The position numbers were made by a program, and so were the translations under genes. From Hyphomicrobiales bacterium (GTDB lineage Bacteria; Pseudomonadota; Alphaproteobacteria; Rhizobiales; Ancalomicrobiaceae): a stretch of DNA of 64,000 bases. Below, one piece after another: positions 51,935-61,073 of the stretch. The DNA lies in the NCBI GenBank assembly GCA_021286855.1, contig JAJTBO010000004.1, positions 1-64,000 of the forward strand, read 5' to 3'. The notes beneath the pieces were generated by a model. The model was not told where the DNA came from. It saw nothing but the letters and a program-made list of their open reading frames with translations, and did not search any database. Within the stretch, counting starts at the first letter, position 1, and each line of letters opens with the position of its first letter.

Positions 51935-53887
51935 TCAGCGCGACGAGCGTTCGGCGGCGAACAGACGACGGTAGAGGGTGGAACGATGGATGCCGAGCCG
52001 GCGGGCGGCGCGGGCGACGTTGCCGCCCTCCGCCTCGAGCGCGGCGCGCATCGCGGCGAGAGTGATCGACTCGAGACCCTCCTCGACGTCGAGCGCCACC
52101 GGGTTGTCGCCGATCGCCCCGAGGGTCTCGCGGATCTCGTGCGGCAGCACCGCCGGCGTCAGCTTCTCGCCGGCTTCGGCGAGCACGACGAGCGAGCGCA
52201 GGGTCGTCACCAACTGACGCCGATTGCCCGGCCAGGGGTAGTCGGCGAGAGCGTCGATCGTCTCCGGCGTCAGGGCCGCGGCGTGCGCCGGCGGCGCGAC
52301 CGCAGCCCAATATTCGGCGATCAGGCCGCGGCGGTCGGCGACCCGGCGCAGCGGCTCCAGTTCGACGGTGTGGACGGCGATGCGCATCATCAACTCGGCC
52401 GAGAAACCGCCGGCGGCGACGCGTTCGGCGAGGGCGTAATGGCCGGTGGCGACGACGTCGAAATCGCGCGGAGCGGCGGCGAGCGCGGCGGACAGCCGGG
52501 TCTGCAGCGGCAGCGGCAGAACCTCGACGCCGTTCAGACAGAGGCACCCGCCGGCCGCGGCGGCGATCGCGCCCTGCGTCGCGCCGCCGTCGCCGAAGAG
52601 GTCGCGATCGAGGTCGCGGACCGGCTCGGCGGCGCAGTCGACCACCGACAGCGGACCGTCGCAGCGCCGGCTCTCGGCGTGGAGCGCCCGGGCGAAGGCG
52701 TCCTTGCCGCAGCCGATCTCGCCGAGAATGAAGATCGGCACGCCGGCGTCGACCAGGCGAACGGCGCGGTCGAGCAGCACCTTGACCGCGCGTTCGAAGG
52801 GCGGGCGCGTCGGGTCCGGCGTCACGGCCGTACGGACGGCGCGGCGGTGCGTCGGCGTCTCGCCGACGCCTTCGCGCATGAAGCCGAACAACACCGACCC
52901 GCGTAGCGTGCGAATGCGGTTGGCCTCGGCCGCGCCGCCGTGGCAGATCTGCTCGCGGCGGGTGTGGAAGATCTCGTCGTAACCGAGCACGCCGAGCGCC
53001 GACCAGTCGAGGTCGAGCAGATCGAGCGCCTGCCGGTTGGCGCCGACCAGACGCGGGCCGTCGAAGGCGAGGAGGCCTTCGTGCGGCCCCAACACCAGAT
53101 CGGGGTCGCGGTGGATGTGCATGCGCTCGTGGCGGCCGAAGCGCTGATGGAACAGGCGCTGTTCGATCTGATCGACGGAATGGCGGACGAGGGCGAGGGT
53201 GTGGCTCTGTCGGCCGCCGGCGTCGTTGGACAGGTCGAGCGCGCCGATGACGTCGCCGGAGGGATCGAAGATCGGCACGGCCGAGCAGCCGAGGATGGCG
53301 TGCGCCTCGAAGAAATGTTCCGCGCCGCAGACCGCGACCGGCCGGCCTTCCGCGATCGCCGCGCCGATGGCGTTGGTGCCGATCGCCGCCTCGCTCCATT
53401 CGACGCCGGGGCGAAGCGCGACGCGCGAGGCGCGTTCGGCGAAGTCGACATTGCCGGCGGTTGCGAGCACCACCCCGGTCGGGTCGGTCAGAATGACGAT
53501 CGAGCCGGACAGGCGCGCATCCTCGTGCAGCGCCTCGAGTTCGCCCTTGGCGGCGCGCAGCAGCATCTCGTTGCGTTCGCGCAGTTCGCGCAATTGTTGA
53601 TGCGACAGGGATTCGAGCGCCGGGCGGGCGGTCATGTCGAGCCCGTGCGCCCGCGACCTCCGCCAGGAACGCAGGATGGCGTCGGACACGTCGATCGGCT
53701 CGACGCCCTCTTCGAGAAACCGGCGACGGCTCTCGAGCAGACGTCGGCGCTCCTCGGAGGCGTCGGAGGCGGCCTTTCTCGAACGACGTGGCGGCGGCGA
53801 CGCGGTCAATCGCAGGCCCTCCCCTCGCCGCGCGACCGTCGGGCCGGGAGGCCTCTCTTCGATCGCGACGACACCCAGCGGAAACAT
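51935..53887 (-). CDS. AcoR-like GAF-domain regulator lacking the sigma-54 contact motif
   Basis: This 650-residue protein has an N-terminal AcoR-type region (SDAILRSWRRSRAHGLD), a GAF domain (about 120-270), a PAS-like part, a AAA-like domain with P-loop GEIGCGKD, and a Fis-type helix-turn-helix at the end (RAARRLGIHRSTLYRRL). In place of GAFTGA the loop reads GATQGAIAA, so sigma-54 activation looks unlikely; such AcoR/AcxR-like proteins act otherwise. The signal is unknown. It is upstream of cooA on the same strand and divergent from the ugp-type genes, so it could regulate either. The start at 53887 has a poor ribosome site. Confidence 0.75.
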   Translation of the reverse strand: MFPLGVVAIEERPPGPTVARRGEGLRLTASPPPRRSRKAASDASEERRRLLESRRRFLEEGVEPIDVSDAILRSWRRSRAHGLDMTARPALESLSHQQLRELRERNEMLLRAAKGELEALHEDARLSGSIVILTDPTGVVLATAGNVDFAERASRVALRPGVEWSEAAIGTNAIGAAIAEGRPVAVCGAEHFFEAHAILGCSAVPIFDPSGDVIGALDLSNDAGGRQSHTLALVRHSVDQIEQRLFHQRFGRHERMHIHRDPDLVLGPHEGLLAFDGPRLVGANRQALDLLDLDWSALGVLGYDEIFHTRREQICHGGAAEANRIRTLRGSVLFGFMREGVGETPTHRRAVRTAVTPDPTRPPFERAVKVLLDRAVRLVDAGVPIFILGEIGCGKDAFARALHAESRRCDGPLSVVDCAAEPVRDLDRDLFGDGGATQGAIAAAAGGCLCLNGVEVLPLPLQTRLSAALAAAPRDFDVVATGHYALAERVAAGGFSAELMMRIAVHTVELEPLRRVADRRGLIAEYWAAVAPPAHAAALTPETIDALADYPWPGNRRQLVTTLRSLVVLAEAGEKLTPAVLPHEIRETLGAIGDNPVALDVEEGLESITLAAMRAALEAEGGNVARAARRLGIHRSTLYRRLFAAERSSR

Positions 53888-54050
53888 CTCGAATGTTTCG
53901 CGCGGGAGGGATCCTAGCGCAATCGTCCGCCGGCGTACATCGGTCTCGCCACGCCTCGCCGGCGCGCGGCCCTCGGGTCGGGGGCGACATCAAACCGTTA
54001 CCGGGAGGCTCTAACCGTCGGGACCTCTTCGAGAGACGCGGGAGGGAACC

Positions 54051-55094
54051 TTGTCGGCGGTACGCATCGAGGGACTGACCAAGACCTTCGACGGTCGCGC
54101 GGCCGTCGACGGGATCGACTTCGAAGTCGGTTCCGGCGAGCTCTGCGTGCTGCTCGGCCCGTCGGGCTGCGGCAAGTCGACGACGCTGCGGCTGGTCGCC
54201 GGGCTCGAGGAGCCGACCGCGGGGCGCATCTTCGTCGGCGACGTCGACGTCGCCCATCTGCCGCCGAAGGATCGGCGGATCTCGATGGTCTTCCAATCCT
54301 ACGCGCTGTTTCCGCATCTGACCGTCGCGCAGAACATCGTGTTCGGGCTGGAGGTGCGGGGCGTCGCGAAGGCGGTCCGGGCCGAGCGTCTCGCCCGCGT
54401 CGCGGCGATGACCGGGCTCGAGCCCTATCTGGCGCGCAAGCCGAACCAGCTCTCCGGCGGCCAGCGCCAACGCGTCGCGCTCGCCCGAGCGATCGCCGGC
54501 GAACAGCCGATCTGTCTGATGGACGAGCCGCTGTCCAACCTCGACGCCAAACTGCGCGCCGAGATGCGCCTGGAGATCCGCGCGCTGCAGCAGCGGCTCG
54601 GCATGACCATGCTCTACGTCACGCACGACCAGATCGAGGCGATGACCATGGCCGATCGGGTCGTGCTGATGAACGAGGGGCGGATCGAACAGCAGGGCGC
54701 GCCGGCCGACCTCTACGAGCGCCCGGCCACGGTGTTCACCGCGCGCTTCGTCGGCTCGCCGGCGATGAACCTCTTCCCCGCCGCCGAGGGCGCGGGCCAT
54801 CCGGTGCTGGCCGGAGTTCGGCCGGAGCACGTCCGCTTGGTCGAGCCGACCGCCGGCCGGCTCGTCGGCAGGGTCGCCGGGCTCGAATACCACGGCGCCG
54901 ACACGGTGGTCGCGGTCGACGCCGAGGAGGGCGTGGCCTTCGCCGTGCGTTGCCCCGGCCGCGCCCGCGCCGCGATCGGCGAGCGGGTCGGCCTCGCCTG
55001 GGACCTCGCCCACGAACACCACTTCGACGCCGCCACCGGCCGCCGCCGGGAAGCCCATTTCACCGCTTCGCAACGGGAGCCCGTCACCGCATGA
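54051..55094 (+). CDS. ugpC: UgpC/MalK-type ABC transporter ATP-binding protein
   Basis: The 347-residue ATPase has Walker A GPSGCGKST, Q-loop VFQSYALFPHL, signature LSGGQRQRVALARAI, Walker B CLMDEPLSNLDAKLR, switch THDQIEAMTMAD and a C-terminal TOBE/MalK regulatory domain with GVRPEHVRL. It starts at TTG, preceded by GGAGGG. Its end overlaps the binding-protein ATG by 4 bases. It powers the carbohydrate-type importer encoded by the next three genes; MalK-type ATPases can serve several permeases. Confidence 0.85.
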   Translation: MSAVRIEGLTKTFDGRAAVDGIDFEVGSGELCVLLGPSGCGKSTTLRLVAGLEEPTAGRIFVGDVDVAHLPPKDRRISMVFQSYALFPHLTVAQNIVFGLEVRGVAKAVRAERLARVAAMTGLEPYLARKPNQLSGGQRQRVALARAIAGEQPICLMDEPLSNLDAKLRAEMRLEIRALQQRLGMTMLYVTHDQIEAMTMADRVVLMNEGRIEQQGAPADLYERPATVFTARFVGSPAMNLFPAAEGAGHPVLAGVRPEHVRLVEPTAGRLVGRVAGLEYHGADTVVAVDAEEGVAFAVRCPGRARAAIGERVGLAWDLAHEHHFDAATGRRREAHFTASQREPVTA

Positions 55095-56380
55095 AGACCA
55101 CCCGCCGCACCCTCTTCGCCGCAACGCTCGCCGCCGGCGCGCTCGTCGCCGGCTTCACGCCGGCCTCGGCCGAGACCAAGATCACCTTCTACTACCCGGT
55201 CGCGGTCGGCGGCCCGGTGACCAAGATCGTCGACGGCATGGTCGCCGGCTTCGAGAAGGAGCACCCGGACGTCAAGGTCGAGGCGGTCTACGCCGGCTCC
55301 TACCAGGACACGATCGCCAAGATCCTGACCGCGGTGAAGGGCGGCGCCGCGCCGAACGTCGCGGTGGCGCTCTCCACCGACATGTTCACGTTGATCGACG
55401 AAGACGCGATCGTGCCGTTCGACGAGGTCGCGGGCAAGGACGCGAAGGCCTGGTTCGCCGGCTTCTATCCGTCGTTCATGGCCAACTCGCAGACCGGCGG
55501 CAAGACCTGGGGCATTCCGTTCCAGCGCTCGACCGTCGTGATGTACTGGAACAAGGCGGCGTTCAAGGAAGCCGGCCTCGATCCGGAGAAGGTGCCGGCC
55601 ACCTGGGCGGAAATGCGCGAGGCGGCGAAGAAGCTGACCAAGCGTGACGCCTCCGGCAACGTCGAGCGCTGGGGCATCGAGATCCCGTCCTCGGGCTTCC
55701 CCTACTGGCTGTTCCAGGGCTTCACCACCGAGAACGGCGCCATCCTGATGAACGAGGAAGGCACCAAGGTCGCCTTCGACACGCCGGCGGTCGTCGACGC
55801 GCTGCAGTACTGGATCGACCTCTCGGTCAAGGACAAGGTCCATCCGGCCGGCATCGTCGAGTGGGGCACCACGCCGAAGGACTTCCTGGAAGGGAAGACC
55901 GCGATGATGTGGCAGACCACCGGCAATCTGACCAACGTGCGCAAGAACGCCAAGTTCGACTTCGGCGTCGCCATGCTGCCGGCCGAGAAGCGCCGCGGCT
56001 CGCCGACCGGCGGCGGCAACTTCTATCTGTTCAAGGGCCAGTCGGCCGAGCAGCAGAAGGCCGTCGTCGAATTCGTCAAGTGGATGACGACGCCGGAGCG
56101 CACCGCCGAGTGGTCGATCGCCACCGGCTACGTCGCCACCCAGCCGGCCGCCTGGGCGACCGACAAGATGAAGGCCTATGTCGCCGACTTCCCGCAGGCG
56201 GCGGTGGCGCGCGACCAGCTCGAACATGCCGTGGCGGAGCTCTCCACCCACGACAATCAGCGCGTCGCCAAGGCCTTCAACGACAATCTCCAGGCCGCGC
56301 TGACCGGATCCAAGACCGCCGCCCAGGCGATGAAGGACGCGCAGGCGGAAGCCGACCGCATCCTCAAGTCCTATCGCTGA
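55091..56380 (+). CDS. UgpB-type periplasmic binding protein
   Basis: This 429-residue exported protein has a twin-Arg-like start (KTTRRTLFAATLAAGAL) and cleavage after about residue 27. The body resembles UgpB, with YYNK-like VMYWNKAAFKEAGLD, TWAEMREAAKKL, GKTAMMWQTTGNLTNVRKNAKFDFGVAMLP and a C-terminal helical part. UgpB binds sn-glycerol 3-phosphate and its diesters, but specificity here is uncertain. It overlaps the ATPase gene by ATGA; a strong hairpin separates it from the permeases. Confidence 0.8.
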   Translation: MKTTRRTLFAATLAAGALVAGFTPASAETKITFYYPVAVGGPVTKIVDGMVAGFEKEHPDVKVEAVYAGSYQDTIAKILTAVKGGAAPNVAVALSTDMFTLIDEDAIVPFDEVAGKDAKAWFAGFYPSFMANSQTGGKTWGIPFQRSTVVMYWNKAAFKEAGLDPEKVPATWAEMREAAKKLTKRDASGNVERWGIEIPSSGFPYWLFQGFTTENGAILMNEEGTKVAFDTPAVVDALQYWIDLSVKDKVHPAGIVEWGTTPKDFLEGKTAMMWQTTGNLTNVRKNAKFDFGVAMLPAEKRRGSPTGGGNFYLFKGQSAEQQKAVVEFVKWMTTPERTAEWSIATGYVATQPAAWATDKMKAYVADFPQAAVARDQLEHAVAELSTHDNQRVAKAFNDNLQAALTGSKTAAQAMKDAQAEADRILKSYR

Positions 56381-56402
56381 TCGGCGGTAGACCGACCCCG
56401 CG

Positions 56403-56429
56403 ACGCGGCCCGACCGGTTCGGGCCGCGT
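56403..56429 (+). terminator. Intra-operon hairpin after the binding protein gene
   Basis: ACGCGGCCCGA and TCGGGCCGCGT arms with a 5-base loop. There is no T tract. Such hairpins often stabilise binding-protein mRNA relative to permease mRNA. Confidence 0.45.
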
Positions 56430-56465
56430 TCGCGCATCTCGTCCTCCCTCGGCCGGACCTCGCCC

Positions 56466-57398
56466 ATGCGCTCGCCCACCCGCCTCGACGAACCGCCGCG
56501 CGGCCGCTTCCGGTGGCCGTTCGCCGGATCCGGCCGGCGGACGGTCGAGGCGTGGCTGCTGCTCCTGCCGTCGATCGTGCTGTTCGCGGCCTTCACCCAC
56601 GTGCCGTTCCTCAGGACCTTCGTCGACGCCTTCCATTCGACGCCGAAGGGGCGACGGCCGTCGCATTTCGTCGGCCTCGACAACTGGGTCGACCTCGCGC
56701 ACGACCCGATCTTCTGGAAGGCGCTGACCAACAACACGCTCTACGCGCTCGGCACGATCCCGCTGGCGGTCGGGCTGGCGCTCGCCATGGCGCTCTTCGT
56801 CAACGGCCGCATCCCCGGCCGGGCGGCGCTCCGGATGGCCTATTTCACGCCGACGGTGCTGCCGATGATCGCCGTGGCCAACATCTGGCTGTTCTTCTAC
56901 ACGCCCGATTACGGCCTGTTCGATCAGATCGGCGGGCTGTTCGGCCTTGCCGCCACCAACCGGCTCGGCGATCCCTCGACGGCGCTGATCGCGGTGATGG
57001 CGGTGGCGGTGTGGAAGGAGGCCGGCTTCTTCATGATCTTCTATCTCGCCGCCCTGCAGCAGATCCCGCCGGATCTGCGCGAGGCCGCGGCGATCGAGGG
57101 CGCGTCGCGCTTCACCTTCTTCCGGCGGGTGACCTGGCCGCTGCTCGCGCCGGTGACGCTGTTCATCCTGGTCAACGCGGTGATCAACGCCTTCCGCACC
57201 GTCGACCACATCTTCATGATGACCGGCGGCGGGCCCGACAACGCGACCAATCTGCTGCTCTTCCGGCTCTATGAGCTCGGCTTCAAGTTCTGGGATCAGG
57301 CGCAGGCCTCGGCGCTGACGGTGGTGTTGATCGTGGTGCTGGCGAGCGTGGCGCTCGTCCAGTTCGTCTTCGCCGGGCGAAAGGTGCACTATCGATGA
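56466..57398 (+). CDS. UgpA/MalF-type ABC transporter permease
   Basis: The 310-residue inner-membrane permease has six transmembrane segments and the EAA motif EAAAIEGASRFTFFRRVTWPLL that docks on the ATPase. The N-terminal tail (about 35 residues) is Arg/Pro-rich. It overlaps the next permease gene by ATGA. It would form the heterodimeric channel with it for uptake of a sugar or glycerol phosphodiester-type solute. Confidence 0.82.
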   Translation: MRSPTRLDEPPRGRFRWPFAGSGRRTVEAWLLLLPSIVLFAAFTHVPFLRTFVDAFHSTPKGRRPSHFVGLDNWVDLAHDPIFWKALTNNTLYALGTIPLAVGLALAMALFVNGRIPGRAALRMAYFTPTVLPMIAVANIWLFFYTPDYGLFDQIGGLFGLAATNRLGDPSTALIAVMAVAVWKEAGFFMIFYLAALQQIPPDLREAAAIEGASRFTFFRRVTWPLLAPVTLFILVNAVINAFRTVDHIFMMTGGGPDNATNLLLFRLYELGFKFWDQAQASALTVVLIVVLASVALVQFVFAGRKVHYR

Positions 57399-58219
57399 GC
57401 CTCGAGCGCCCCTCCCCGTTCGCCGCCGTCCTGGAGACGGCGCTCGCCTGGGCGCTCGGCGCGCTGTGGCTGGCGCCGCTCCTCTATGCGGTGTGGACCG
57501 CCTTCCATCCGCCGGACTTCGCCACCCGGTTCGATCTCTTCGCGCCGCTGACGCTCGACAACTTCCGCAGGGCCTGGGAGGCCGCGCCCTTCGCGCGCTA
57601 TTTCCTCAACACGGTGGCGATCGTGGCGATCGTGGTCTTCGCCCAGATCGTGCTGGGCACGCTCGCCGCCTTCGCGTTGGCCCGTTTCACGTTCCGTGGC
57701 CGCGATCTCGTGTTCGCACTGATCCTGCTGCAGCTGATGATCGCGCCGGAGATCCTGGCGGTCGCCAATTACCGGACGATGCGGGCGATCGGCGCGGTCG
57801 ACACGATCTGGGGCATCGTGCTGCCCTATCTCACCTCGGCCTTCGGCATCTTCCTGTTGCGCCAGACCTTCCGCACCGTGCCGCAGGATCTCGAAGACGC
57901 GGCGCGGATCGAGGGATGCGGCACGCTCGGCGTGTTGTGGCGGGTCTATGTGCCGGCGGCGCGGGCGGTCTATCTCGCCTACGGCCTCGTCCAGGCGAGC
58001 TGGCACTGGAACAACTTTCTGTGGCCGTTGATCATCACCAATTCGGTGGAGACACGGCCGCTCACCGTCGGCCTGTCGGTGTTCGCCTCGGTCGATCAGG
58101 GCATCGACTGGTCGGTGATCACGGCGGCGACGCTGATGACGTCCGGCCCGCTGCTCGTCGCCTTCCTGGTGTTCCAGCGCCGCTTCGTGCAGTCCTTCGC
58201 CAGCGCGGGCCTGCGCTGA
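57395..58219 (+). CDS. UgpE/MalG-type ABC transporter permease
   Basis: The 274-residue permease has six membrane segments and EAA motif EDAARIEGCGTLGVLWRVYVP. The C-terminal region ends in FQRRFVQSFASAGLR, like MalG/UgpE (FQRRFVxGLxxGAVK). It is the last gene of the importer operon, ending at the hairpins at 58227-58294 that separate it from the convergent Nfn gene. Confidence 0.84.
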   Translation: MSLERPSPFAAVLETALAWALGALWLAPLLYAVWTAFHPPDFATRFDLFAPLTLDNFRRAWEAAPFARYFLNTVAIVAIVVFAQIVLGTLAAFALARFTFRGRDLVFALILLQLMIAPEILAVANYRTMRAIGAVDTIWGIVLPYLTSAFGIFLLRQTFRTVPQDLEDAARIEGCGTLGVLWRVYVPAARAVYLAYGLVQASWHWNNFLWPLIITNSVETRPLTVGLSVFASVDQGIDWSVITAATLMTSGPLLVAFLVFQRRFVQSFASAGLR

Positions 58220-58226
58220 GGCGCAG

Positions 58227-58266
58227 AAAAAAGGCCGGACGCCCTTCGTCGAAGAGCCTCCGGCCT
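58227..58266 (-). terminator. Rho-independent terminator of the PFOR-Nfn unit
   Basis: On the minus strand, AGGCCGGA and TCCGGCCT arms with an inner small hairpin are followed by six T residues. It sits about 40 bases past the Nfn stop. On the plus strand it also closes the importer operon without a T tract. Confidence 0.75.
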
Positions 58267-58271
58267 CTCAC

Positions 58272-58294
58272 GGGACGAGCGGAACGCTCGTCCC
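58272..58294. terminator. Second hairpin between the importer and Nfn genes
   Basis: GGGACGAGCG, loop GAA, CGCTCGTCCC. A compact 10-base stem 10 bases past the Nfn stop; it may help 3' end stability or termination in both directions. Confidence 0.5.
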
Positions 58295-58304
58295 CTCCCC
58301 CAAC

Positions 58305-61073
58305 TCACTTCGGCAGCAGGCCGTGGCGACAGCGGCTGTCGGTCTCCTGTTCGCGGAACTGGTTGAACCGCGGCAGGAACTTGTCCCATTCGATGATGTG
58401 GGCGTCGATCTCGGGGCCGTCGACGCAGGCGTGTTTGCGCACCGTCTTGCCCTCGATCGTGACCGGCACCATGCAGGCGCCGCACATGCCGGTGGCGTCG
58501 ACCATGATCGAGTTGAGGCTGGCGACGGTCTTCACGCCGAAGGGGCGGGTCTGCTCGGTGATCGCCTTCATCATCAGCGGCGGACCGATGGTCACCACCT
58601 CGGCGATCGGCCGCTTCGCCTCCAGCATCTCGCCGAGCGGGCCGGTGACGAAGCCGGAATAGCCGAAACTGCCGTCGTTGGTGGCGTAGACCAGATCGAG
58701 GCGGTCGCCGAACTCGGCCTTCAGCCGGCCGAGCTTCTCGTCTTCGCCGGTCCAGAACATCAGGGCCTTCGAGCGGAAGCCGGAGATCAGGGTGACGTGG
58801 TTGCCGATCTTCAGATGTTCCCGGGCGATCGGGTAGACCGGCGGCAGACCGACGCCGCCGGCGGTGAAGACCACGGTCTCGCCCGGGGCGGTCGGGTGGA
58901 TTTCGCTCGGCCGGCCGAGCGGGCCGGCGATGCCGACGAAACGATCGCCGACCTCCATCCGGTTGATCAGCGCCGAAGACGTCCCCATCGCCTGGACGAC
59001 CAGGGTGATGGTGCCGGCCTTCGCGTCCCAGTCGGCGAGGGTCAGCGGGATCAGCTCGCCCTTCTCCCAGGCGAGCACGCGGACGAACTGGCCGGCCTTG
59101 GCGGCGCGGGCGACGAGCGGCGCGCGCACGACGAATTCGACGATGCCGTCGGAGAGGACGATCTTGTCGACGACGGTCGGGGGTTCGCCGCCGAGGTCGG
59201 AATACCGCGCGGCGCGGCCGACCATGTCGCGGATCTCGGCCGCAGAGAAGGGGATGTCGCCGAGGATCTGGCGGGCCGCCGCCTGACCGTCGCCGGCGGC
59301 GCGGATGGCGGTGGAGCCGCCGCGCGCCGCGTCGCCGCCGGAGAAGACGCCCTCGATCGAGGTCTCCTGGCTGCCGTCCTCGAGCGCGATGGTGCCCCAT
59401 TTGGTCGTCTTCAGGGTCGGCTCGGCGTCCTTGACGATCGGGTTCGGATCGTTGCCGAGCGCCATGATGGCGAGATCGACTGGCAAGATCCGCGTTTCGC
59501 CGGACGGTTTCGGGCTGCGCCGGCCGGAGGCGTCGGGCGCGCCGAGCTCCATCACGTCGAGGACGGCGCGTTCGAGCACGTGTTTCTCGTCGTCGCCGAG
59601 GAAGCTCGACGGCGCGCAGAGTTCGGCGAGCACGATGCCTTCTTCCTGAGCGTGGTGAAGCTCCTCGACGCGGGCCGGCATCTCGGCCTTGGTGCGGCGA
59701 TAGACGATGGTGACGTTGGCGCCGAGCCGGCGGGCGGTGCGGGCGGCGTCCATGGCTGTGTTGCCGCCGCCGATGACCATGACCTGACGGCCCGCCACCT
59801 TGGGCAAGGGCGTTTCATAGCCCTCGCGATGGCCCTGCATCAGGTTGACGCGGGTGAGGAACTCGTTCGCCGACATGACGCCGTTCAGATGCTCGCCGGG
59901 CACGTTCATGAAGCGCGGCAGGCCGGCGCCGGTGCCGACGAAGACGCGCCAGAAGCCGGCCTCCTTGAGATCGGCGATGGTCGCGGTCTTGCCGACGACG
60001 AAGTTGCGGACGAAGCGGCCGCCGAGCCGTTCGATCTTGCCGACCACGTCGGAGATCAGCGTGTTGGGCAGGCGGAATTCGGGGATGCCGTAGCGCAGCA
60101 CGCCGCCGAGGTCGTGGAAGGCCTCGAAGATGGTGACCGGATGGCCCTCGCTCGCCAGGAGATAGGCGTTGATCAGGCCGGACGGGCCGGAGCCGACCAC
60201 CGCGATCGGCGGTTTGGCGGCCTCCGCCCAGGGATCCTGCGAGAGGCCGCCGCCGGTCTGGGGATGGACGAGCTTCTCGCGCTGCGGCAGATACCACTCG
60301 AGCTGGCCGATCTCGATCGGCCGGGTGTTGATGGTGCAGACGCCCTGGCACTGCAGTTCCTGCGGGCAGACGCGGCCGGTGACGTTGGGCAGCGGATTGG
60401 AGGAGCGGATCAGCTCCAGCGCCTCGTCGTAACGGCCGCCGCCGAGCAGGTTGAGCATCTCGGGGATGTGGATCTTGACCGGGCAGCCGCCCTTGGGATC
60501 CTTCTTGCCCTGGATGAGCACGCCGAGTTCGCAGGGCCGGTCGCCGCACTGCTTGTCGCGCAGCACCTCGAGCCAGACGAAGAGCTCGACCTCGCGCGCC
60601 GAGTAGCCGAGGTTCATGTAGCCGAGGTAGCCCTGGTTGACGAGTTCGAAGTCCTTCGAACGCTCCTCTGCGGAGCGCATGTAGGGCGGGATGCCGTTCT
60701 CGCCGGGCCAGCCGACGGAGAGGCCGGCGAAGAGCGGGTAGCGCGCCGACAGATGCTCGTCGACCGCCTGGACGAAGCGCCGCTTGAACTTGAGCGGCAT
60801 CGCCCAGACGAAACGCTGCAGGACGAGGCTCATGTCGTCGCCGCGCAGCAGCATCTTCCAGAAGGTCTCGGTGAAGGGGCCGGACAGCGTCTCCTGGCGG
60901 AACTCCCAGGCGATCGCCTCGATGCCCTCGGCGATGAACATGTCGCGGAAGGCGGCCGGATCGGCGGCGAGGCGGCGCTTGAGGAGCGCCACCTGCGTGT
61001 CGAACAGAACCGTCTCGTCGAGCGGGCCCGGTTCGACGGCGCAGGCCTCGGGGTGCGGAGCGAGGTCGTTCAT
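58305..61073 (-). CDS. Single-chain Nfn-like NADPH/ferredoxin transhydrogenase (NfnB-NfnA fusion)
   Basis: This 922-residue protein has an N-terminal GltD/NfnB-like part (about 1-600): Cys-rich 4Fe-4S region (CGDRPCELG, GGCPVKIHIPEM, CPQELQCQGVC), FAD loop VVGSGPSGLINAYLLA and NADP loop VIGGGNTAMDAARTARRLG. The C-terminal part (about 640-922) is NfnA-like: ferredoxin-NADP reductase fold, GVGLPPVYPIA, and a 2Fe-2S motif with CGACMVP and HACVDGPE. NfnAB couples NADH and reduced ferredoxin to NADP reduction by electron bifurcation. An N-terminal stretch of about 190 residues is not recognised. It overlaps PFOR by ATGA, so both are made together. Confidence 0.78.
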   Translation of the reverse strand: MNDLAPHPEACAVEPGPLDETVLFDTQVALLKRRLAADPAAFRDMFIAEGIEAIAWEFRQETLSGPFTETFWKMLLRGDDMSLVLQRFVWAMPLKFKRRFVQAVDEHLSARYPLFAGLSVGWPGENGIPPYMRSAEERSKDFELVNQGYLGYMNLGYSAREVELFVWLEVLRDKQCGDRPCELGVLIQGKKDPKGGCPVKIHIPEMLNLLGGGRYDEALELIRSSNPLPNVTGRVCPQELQCQGVCTINTRPIEIGQLEWYLPQREKLVHPQTGGGLSQDPWAEAAKPPIAVVGSGPSGLINAYLLASEGHPVTIFEAFHDLGGVLRYGIPEFRLPNTLISDVVGKIERLGGRFVRNFVVGKTATIADLKEAGFWRVFVGTGAGLPRFMNVPGEHLNGVMSANEFLTRVNLMQGHREGYETPLPKVAGRQVMVIGGGNTAMDAARTARRLGANVTIVYRRTKAEMPARVEELHHAQEEGIVLAELCAPSSFLGDDEKHVLERAVLDVMELGAPDASGRRSPKPSGETRILPVDLAIMALGNDPNPIVKDAEPTLKTTKWGTIALEDGSQETSIEGVFSGGDAARGGSTAIRAAGDGQAAARQILGDIPFSAAEIRDMVGRAARYSDLGGEPPTVVDKIVLSDGIVEFVVRAPLVARAAKAGQFVRVLAWEKGELIPLTLADWDAKAGTITLVVQAMGTSSALINRMEVGDRFVGIAGPLGRPSEIHPTAPGETVVFTAGGVGLPPVYPIAREHLKIGNHVTLISGFRSKALMFWTGEDEKLGRLKAEFGDRLDLVYATNDGSFGYSGFVTGPLGEMLEAKRPIAEVVTIGPPLMMKAITEQTRPFGVKTVASLNSIMVDATGMCGACMVPVTIEGKTVRKHACVDGPEIDAHIIEWDKFLPRFNQFREQETDSRCRHGLLPK

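Noticed and set aside
51081..55124. A single 1347-codon minus-strand frame joining the CooA-like gene with upstream sequence
   Set aside because: Only the last 223 codons look coding; the rest lies out of frame over the AcoR-like gene and antisense to ugpC.
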